Origin: Cognatazoarcus sp050305135
Lineage (GTDB): Bacteria > Pseudomonadota > Gammaproteobacteria > Burkholderiales > Rhodocyclaceae
Length of the DNA: 34,731 nt
Assembly (NCBI GenBank): GCA_050305135.1
Contig: JBNLET010000206.1
Location: 1 to 34,731 of the forward strand
Reading direction: 5' to 3'
Shown here piece after piece: positions 30,941-34,731 of the stretch (its first letter is position 1; each line of letters opens with the position of its first letter). Below the pieces are notes generated by a model, which saw only the letters and a list, made by a program, of their open reading frames with translations, was not told the DNA's origin and ran no database searches. The position numbers and the translations under genes are program-made.

Positions 30941-32494
30941 ATGCGCATCACCCTGGTTCAGCCCGCGGGCTTCAACTTCGTCCCCGGCCAGCCCGATTTT
31001 TCGCTGCTGGCCAACCGCCTCGCGCCGATCGGCGTGCTGTCGCTGGCCGCCTGGCTGGAAAAGCACGGCCATCCGGTGACGGTGGTCGATTGCCTCGGCC
31101 CGGGCGCGCCGGCCGGCGCGGCCGCCAACGCCGAGCGCATCCTCGCCAGCCGGCCCGAGCTGGTCGGCTTCTCCAGCACCACCTCGGGATTCATGGACGC
31201 GCTCGACATGGCCGAGATCGTCAAGCGCCGCGCGCCGGGCGTGCGCACGATCTTCGGCAACGTGCATGTCTCGTCGATCGGCGCGCCGCTGCTGACCCAC
31301 TTCCCGGAGATCGACTACCTGTGCATCGGCGAGGGCGAGGGCACCTTGCTCGACCTGGCCGAGGGGCGCGCCGAGGCCGACATCGACAACCTGGTCTACC
31401 GCGACGGCGAGCGCATCGTCACCAACCCGCGCCGGGCCCGCATCCGGGACCTCGACGAGCTGCCGTTCCCGGCCTACGACAAGCTGGCCGGCTTCCCGCA
31501 GCGCTACCACCTGCCGATGTTCTCGTACCGGAAGCGCTGGGGCGCGACGATGATCACCTCGCGCGGCTGCCCCTACAGCTGCTCGTTCTGCGACCGCACG
31601 GTGTTCGAGCGGCTGTACAAGTACAACTCGGCCGACTACGTGGTCGAGCACATGCGCATGCTGCGCGATCGCTTCGGCGTGCGCCACATCAACTTCTACG
31701 ACGACTTGTTCACCGCCCACCGCAAGCGCATCAACGCGTTCTGCGAGCAGTTGATCGAGCGCCCGCTCGGCATCGATTTCAATTGCGCGATCCGCACCGG
31801 CCACGCCCCGCTCGAGCAGCTCAGGATGCTGAAGGCGGCCGGCGCCTTCATGGTGTCGATGGGCATCGAGTCGGCCGACCCCGCCATGATGGCGCGCCAC
31901 AAGACCGGGGTGACGCTCGACCAGGTGCGCGAGACGGTGGCGCTGATCCGCCGCGCCGGCCTGCGCGCCAAGGGCTTGTTCATCTTCGGCCTGCCCGGCG
32001 AGACGCCGGAGACGCTGCGCGCCACCAGCGACTTCGTGATGTCGCTCGATCTCGACGAGATGAACATGACCAAGTTCAGCCCGATGTACGGCGCGCCGAT
32101 CTGGGACGAATGCGTCGATGGTGCGGAAGGCGACTTCATCGAGGACTGGCGCCTGATGAACTGCCTGAACTTCGTCTTCCGCCCGAGCGGCTTCGAGAGC
32201 CGCGCGCAGATGGATGCACTGTACAACTGGCACGTGCGCCGCTACTACGACAGCCGCGGCTACCGGCGCCGCTTCGTCAAGCGGCTGTGGGAACACCGCT
32301 GGAGCCTGTGGCACCTGGCCAGGAATTTGCCGCGCACGGTGCAGGCGGCGCGCTATTTCGCGCGCCGGGTGGATGCCGAACCGGCCTGGGTCGCCCATCC
32401 GCGCCAGCCGGCCGGGCTGAAGCCGTGCCTGGCGCCGGAGCACGGCGCCGTGCAGGTCGCGCCGCTGCGGATGGAGCGCTCGGCGGCGGCCTGA
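30941..32494 (+). CDS. Cobalamin-binding-domain radical SAM enzyme
   Basis: The 517-residue protein has an N-terminal B12-binding Rossmann domain (about 1-140): MRITLVQPAG, then GVLSLAAWLEKHGHPVTVVD, a GFSSTTSGF strand and IGEGEGTLLDL. A radical SAM domain (about 200-400) follows, with the cluster cysteines C210, C214 and C217 (RGCPYSCSFC), IESADPAMMARHKTG and FIFGLPGETPETL. The B12 histidine motif DxHxxG is replaced by DCLGPG, as in many relatives of this class. Relatives catalyse methylations, ring closures and other steps in pigments, lipids or natural products. No pathway partners are adjacent, so the substrate is unknown. The Shine-Dalgarno is weak. Confidence 0.88.
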   Translation: MRITLVQPAGFNFVPGQPDFSLLANRLAPIGVLSLAAWLEKHGHPVTVVDCLGPGAPAGAAANAERILASRPELVGFSSTTSGFMDALDMAEIVKRRAPGVRTIFGNVHVSSIGAPLLTHFPEIDYLCIGEGEGTLLDLAEGRAEADIDNLVYRDGERIVTNPRRARIRDLDELPFPAYDKLAGFPQRYHLPMFSYRKRWGATMITSRGCPYSCSFCDRTVFERLYKYNSADYVVEHMRMLRDRFGVRHINFYDDLFTAHRKRINAFCEQLIERPLGIDFNCAIRTGHAPLEQLRMLKAAGAFMVSMGIESADPAMMARHKTGVTLDQVRETVALIRRAGLRAKGLFIFGLPGETPETLRATSDFVMSLDLDEMNMTKFSPMYGAPIWDECVDGAEGDFIEDWRLMNCLNFVFRPSGFESRAQMDALYNWHVRRYYDSRGYRRRFVKRLWEHRWSLWHLARNLPRTVQAARYFARRVDAEPAWVAHPRQPAGLKPCLAPEHGAVQVAPLRMERSAAA

Positions 32495-32498
32495 CGGC

Positions 32499-32512
32499 GG
32501 TCGGTGCCGACC
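32499..32512 (+). terminator. Short hairpin after the radical SAM gene
   Basis: GGTCGG-TG-CCGACC begins five bases after the stop codon, in the 70-base gap before the convergent rpiR-like gene. The two-base loop is tight and there is no T-run. Confidence 0.3.
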
Positions 32513-32564
32513 ATCCCCGGTCGGCAGGGATCGATCGCTGGGCCTGGTGCTGCCGCCGCGCTCT

Positions 32565-33461
32565 CTAGGTAAGGTCCCCCAGCTCGCCGTGCAGCCGCTC
32601 GATCTCCCGCAGCCTGGCGCGCGCCTCCGCTCCGAGCCGCTGGGCGAGCTGCGTGGCCAGGTAGTTGATCAGGCTGACGGCGGCCACGTAGCTGTCGAAG
32701 ATCGAAGCGCCGCGGCAGTGGCCGCTGATCACCCAGCGCGCCGAGGCGGCCAGCGGCGCGCCCGAGGGGTCGGTCAGTACCGCGGTGGGGGTGCCGCTGC
32801 GCCGCGCGATCTCCAGCGCCGCCGCGAACGACGGCATGCGGCGGCGAAAGCCGACCGCCAGCAGCAGGTCGCGTCGGTCCAGCCCCGCCAGCCCTTCGGC
32901 CAGCGTGGTGCCGTGCATCGGCGCCAGCTCGACGCCGTCGCGCAGCAGGCCCAGCTGGCCGCGCAGGTAGGCGGCCAGCAGCGCGCTGTTGCGGTGGCCG
33001 ATCACCAGTACGCGGCGGGCCTCGGCCAGCGCCTCGACCAGCGAGGCCAGCGCCGCCCGGTCGATGCCCTGCAGGGTGTTGCGCAGGATCTCGACGTCGG
33101 CTGCGATGTGGGCGTCCAGTGCGTCCGCCATGCCGACGCCCGGCGGCGCGTGGTCCTGGTAGAGCGGCGCACCCCACTGCCGCGCGTCGCGCACCGCGTT
33201 GCGGGCCGCCGCGAACGACGGGTAGCCGAGGCGCTGGATCAACCGCGACACGGCGGCCTTGCTCGATCCCGACAGCGCCGCGATCTCGGTCGCCGAATGG
33301 GTCGCCAGCTGGGCCGGGAAGTTCAGCAGCAGGTCGGCCACCTGTCGCTCGCTGTTCGGCAGCGATTCGTAGCAGGCCGTCAGCCGTCGCTCCAGGTCCG
33401 CTCCGGCCGCCTTGCCCTCGCCGCCGGTCGGCCGGCGCTGCTTGCAGTTGCTGGTGTCCAT
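32565..33461 (-). CDS. RpiR-family transcriptional regulator (HTH plus SIS)
   Basis: The 298-residue protein has an N-terminal HTH_6 domain: LPNSERQVADLLLNFP, then HSATEIAALSGSSKAAVSRLIQRLGYPSF. A SIS sugar-phosphate-binding domain follows, with RRVLVIGHRNSALLAAYLRGQL, DLLLAVGFRRRMPSF and TAVLTDPSGAPLAASA. RpiR-type proteins bind phosphosugars or sugar-like ligands and control nearby uptake and catabolic genes. The start could be the ATG at 33461 or a GTG at 33479; neither has a well-spaced ribosome site, and the domain begins further in. The gene diverges from a TRAP transporter, the likely target. Confidence 0.87.
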   Translation of the reverse strand: MDTSNCKQRRPTGGEGKAAGADLERRLTACYESLPNSERQVADLLLNFPAQLATHSATEIAALSGSSKAAVSRLIQRLGYPSFAAARNAVRDARQWGAPLYQDHAPPGVGMADALDAHIAADVEILRNTLQGIDRAALASLVEALAEARRVLVIGHRNSALLAAYLRGQLGLLRDGVELAPMHGTTLAEGLAGLDRRDLLLAVGFRRRMPSFAAALEIARRSGTPTAVLTDPSGAPLAASARWVISGHCRGASIFDSYVAAVSLINYLATQLAQRLGAEARARLREIERLHGELGDLT

Positions 33462-33505
33462 CTCCCGCCCGTCTGGCACGTCGATTGCTCAGGATCGGAC
33501 GATGT

Positions 33506-33523
33506 CTGAAAAATTGATTTCAG
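33506..33523. promoter_or_regulatory. Inverted repeat CTGAAA-N6-TTTCAG, candidate RpiR operator
   Basis: A perfect 6-bp inverted repeat with a 6-bp spacer sits in the AT-rich gap between the rpiR-like gene and dctQ. The GAA-N6-TTC core agrees with the GGAA-N6-TTCC type of site I remember for the RpiR-family IolR. The regulator is inferred from position. Confidence 0.5.
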
Positions 33524-33531
33524 TCCAGTTG

Positions 33532-33549
33532 ATTTTTGAAAAATATGAT
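33532..33549 (+). promoter_or_regulatory. Second palindrome and -10 element of the TRAP operon
   Basis: ATTTTT-G-AAAAAT (33532-33544) is a perfect palindrome. It runs into TATGAT (33544-33549), a five-of-six match to the -10 consensus on the plus strand; no clear -35 is seen. A protein on this palindrome would sit beside or on the promoter. The predicted leader is about 60 bases. Confidence 0.4.
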
Positions 33550-33616
33550 CCAGTATGGTGCATGATGGCGATGATTCGCACGCCGATGCACCGAAACCGT
33601 GAGCGGAGGAGCTTGG

Positions 33617-34150
33617 ATGCAGGAAGCCGCTGAACTCCAAGGGCTGGCGCGCCGGGCCGAGCTGGCCAGCCGGGGCTTGTGCCGGCTGGTGGACATGGCT
33701 TGCGTGGCGCTGATGATCCTGCTGGTGCTCGACGTCTGGCTCGGGGTCTTCGCCCGCTACGTGGTGCCGCTGCCGATCACCTTCATGGAGGAGGCGGCCC
33801 GCTACCTGATGATCTGGGTCGCGCTGCTGGCGGTGTCGAGCGGCATCGCGCGGCGCGAGCACATCGGCGTGCAGATGCTGTTCGTGCACTTGCCACCGTC
33901 GGCCCGGCGCCTGCTGCTGGCCTCGGCGGATCTGCTGGCGATCGCGTTCTTCGCGGTGCTGCTGTGGTACGGCAGCGGCATGGTGGAGCGGGGGGCGCGG
34001 GTGTCGACGATGATCTACGGCTTCTCGAAGGCCGTGCCGTTCGCCGCGGTGCCGGTGTCGGCGGCGCTGGCGATGCTGCAGCTGGCGCTGGTCGGCATCC
34101 GCGACCAGGCGCGCCTGGCGCGCAGGCCCGACGTGGTGGTGTGCCCATGA
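33617..34150 (+). CDS. dctQ: TRAP transporter small membrane subunit (DctQ family)
   Basis: The 177-residue protein has four membrane segments in DctQ arrangement, with the family motifs ARYVVPLPITFMEEAARYLMIW and REHIGVQMLF. It pairs with the large DctM subunit to import an organic acid or related solute with Na+ or protons. The ATG at 33617 has GGAGGA six bases upstream; an in-frame GTG at 33599 is less likely. Its TGA overlaps the dctM ATG as ATGA. The binding protein (DctP) is not in the window and may lie beyond dctM. Confidence 0.92.
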   Translation: MQEAAELQGLARRAELASRGLCRLVDMACVALMILLVLDVWLGVFARYVVPLPITFMEEAARYLMIWVALLAVSSGIARREHIGVQMLFVHLPPSARRLLLASADLLAIAFFAVLLWYGSGMVERGARVSTMIYGFSKAVPFAAVPVSAALAMLQLALVGIRDQARLARRPDVVVCP

Positions 34151-34731
34151 CGCTGGTCGCCATCACCTTCGTCGTGCTGCTGCTGATCGGCATGCCGATC
34201 GGCTACGTGCTGGGCGTGACCGGCGTCGTCGGCATGTGGAGCATCGGCGGCGGCGGGCGCTTCGTCGCGATGGCGCCGGACCGCTTCTTCGCCGGGCTGG
34301 ACCTGTTCACCTTCCTGGCGATGCCGTTCTTCATCCTGGCCGGCGAGATCATGAACCGCTCCGGCATCACCGACCGGCTGATCGGCCTGGCCGACGCGCT
34401 GGTCGGCTACCTGCGCGGCGGCATGGCCCACTCCAACATGCTGGCCTCGGTGCTGTTCGCCGGCCTGTCCGGAGCGGCCACCGCCGACGCCGCGGCGTTC
34501 GGCAACACGCTGGTGCCGGCGATGACCAAGAACGGCTACACGCGGCCGTTCGCCTGCGCGGTGACGGCCGCCGGCTCGATCATCGGCCCGACCATCCCGC
34601 CGTCCAACCTGATGGTGATCTACGGCTCGCTGATGGGCGTCTCGGTGGCCGGCCTGTTCGCCGCCGGCATCCTGCCGGGCCTGTTGATCTGCCTGGTGTG
34701 CATGGCGGTGATTGCCGCGCTGGGCCGCCGG
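34147..34731 (+). CDS. dctM: TRAP transporter large membrane subunit (DctM family), partial
   Basis: The frame starts at the ATG overlapping the dctQ stop and runs open to the end of the window (195 codons), so the 3' part of a normally 425-residue protein is missing. Family signatures are clear: VVLLLIGMPIGYVLGVTG, FLAMPFFILAGEIMNRSGIT, HSNMLASVLFAGLSGAATAD and AGSIIGPTIPPSNLMVIYG. DctM forms the transport channel of the TRAP system. The substrate cannot be told here; the neighbouring RpiR-type regulator hints at a sugar acid or similar compound, which is inference only. Confidence 0.93.
   Translation, partial: MTLVAITFVVLLLIGMPIGYVLGVTGVVGMWSIGGGGRFVAMAPDRFFAGLDLFTFLAMPFFILAGEIMNRSGITDRLIGLADALVGYLRGGMAHSNMLASVLFAGLSGAATADAAAFGNTLVPAMTKNGYTRPFACAVTAAGSIIGPTIPPSNLMVIYGSLMGVSVAGLFAAGILPGLLICLVCMAVIAALGRR

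Noticed and set aside
1..34731. CRISPR arrays, tRNA or rRNA genes, insertion sequences or integration sites
   Set aside because: No regularly spaced repeats, cloverleaf-like or ribosomal sequence, transposase genes or terminal inverted repeats were recognised by eye on either strand.

Overview
This is high-GC DNA of a proteobacterium, most likely a betaproteobacterium. The evidence is the compact nag-type salicylate/gentisate operon with a NahR-like regulator, the otsB-GH15-otsA trehalose operon, the bufferin-type DUF692/DUF2063 pair and the strong G/C bias at third codon positions. No rRNA, tRNA, CRISPR array, insertion sequence or prophage was recognised. Genes are tightly packed, and no stretch over 300 bases lacks a gene.

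Layout. (1) 74-1706, minus: an MNIO/DUF692 enzyme and its DUF2063 partner (BufB, BufC) without a visible bufferin precursor gene. (2) 1866-3524, plus: a membrane PAS-GAF protein with no output domain, whose frame runs antisense into the next gene. (3) 3123-8710, minus: a seven-gene operon, nagAa-nagG-nagH-nagAb-nagI-nagK-nagL. It encodes three-component salicylate 5-hydroxylase, then gentisate ring cleavage, maleylpyruvate isomerisation and fumarylpyruvate hydrolysis, giving fumarate and pyruvate. The divergent nagR (8829-9767) encodes the LysR-type activator, and a NahR-like box lies between them. (4) 9808-17838, minus: a spermidine-synthase-like gene followed by hyfB-C-E-F-G-I-like genes. 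They encode a complex I/hydrogenase-4-like membrane complex whose large subunit has lost all four [NiFe] cysteines, so it resembles the energy-converting-hydrogenase-related (Ehr) complexes. A small ribbon-helix-helix gene (17940-18128) diverges from it across an AT-rich promoter with a tandem 10-bp repeat. (5) 18107-19861: a small membrane protein and a GtrA/GtrB-like pair. (6) 20073-21779: a PAS-GGDEF diguanylate cyclase. (7) 21960-25950: otsB, a GH15 glucosidase and otsA, with overlapping ends. (8) 25962-30773: gamma-glutamyltransferase, two convergent exported beta-propeller proteins and an exported histidine phosphatase. (9) 30941-32494: a cobalamin-binding-type radical SAM enzyme. (10) 32565-34731: an RpiR-type regulator divergent from a TRAP transporter (dctQ, and dctM cut by the window end).

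The salicylate operon is a self-contained catabolic unit with its regulator. The least understood unit is the Ehr-like operon. It keeps the proximal [4Fe-4S] ligands, the quinone-module architecture and two antiporter-like subunits. It lacks the nickel site and ferredoxin-type subunits, is led by a spermidine-synthase-like gene, and may be controlled by the adjacent ribbon-helix-helix protein. All functions are read from sequence and remembered family features; no database search was possible.
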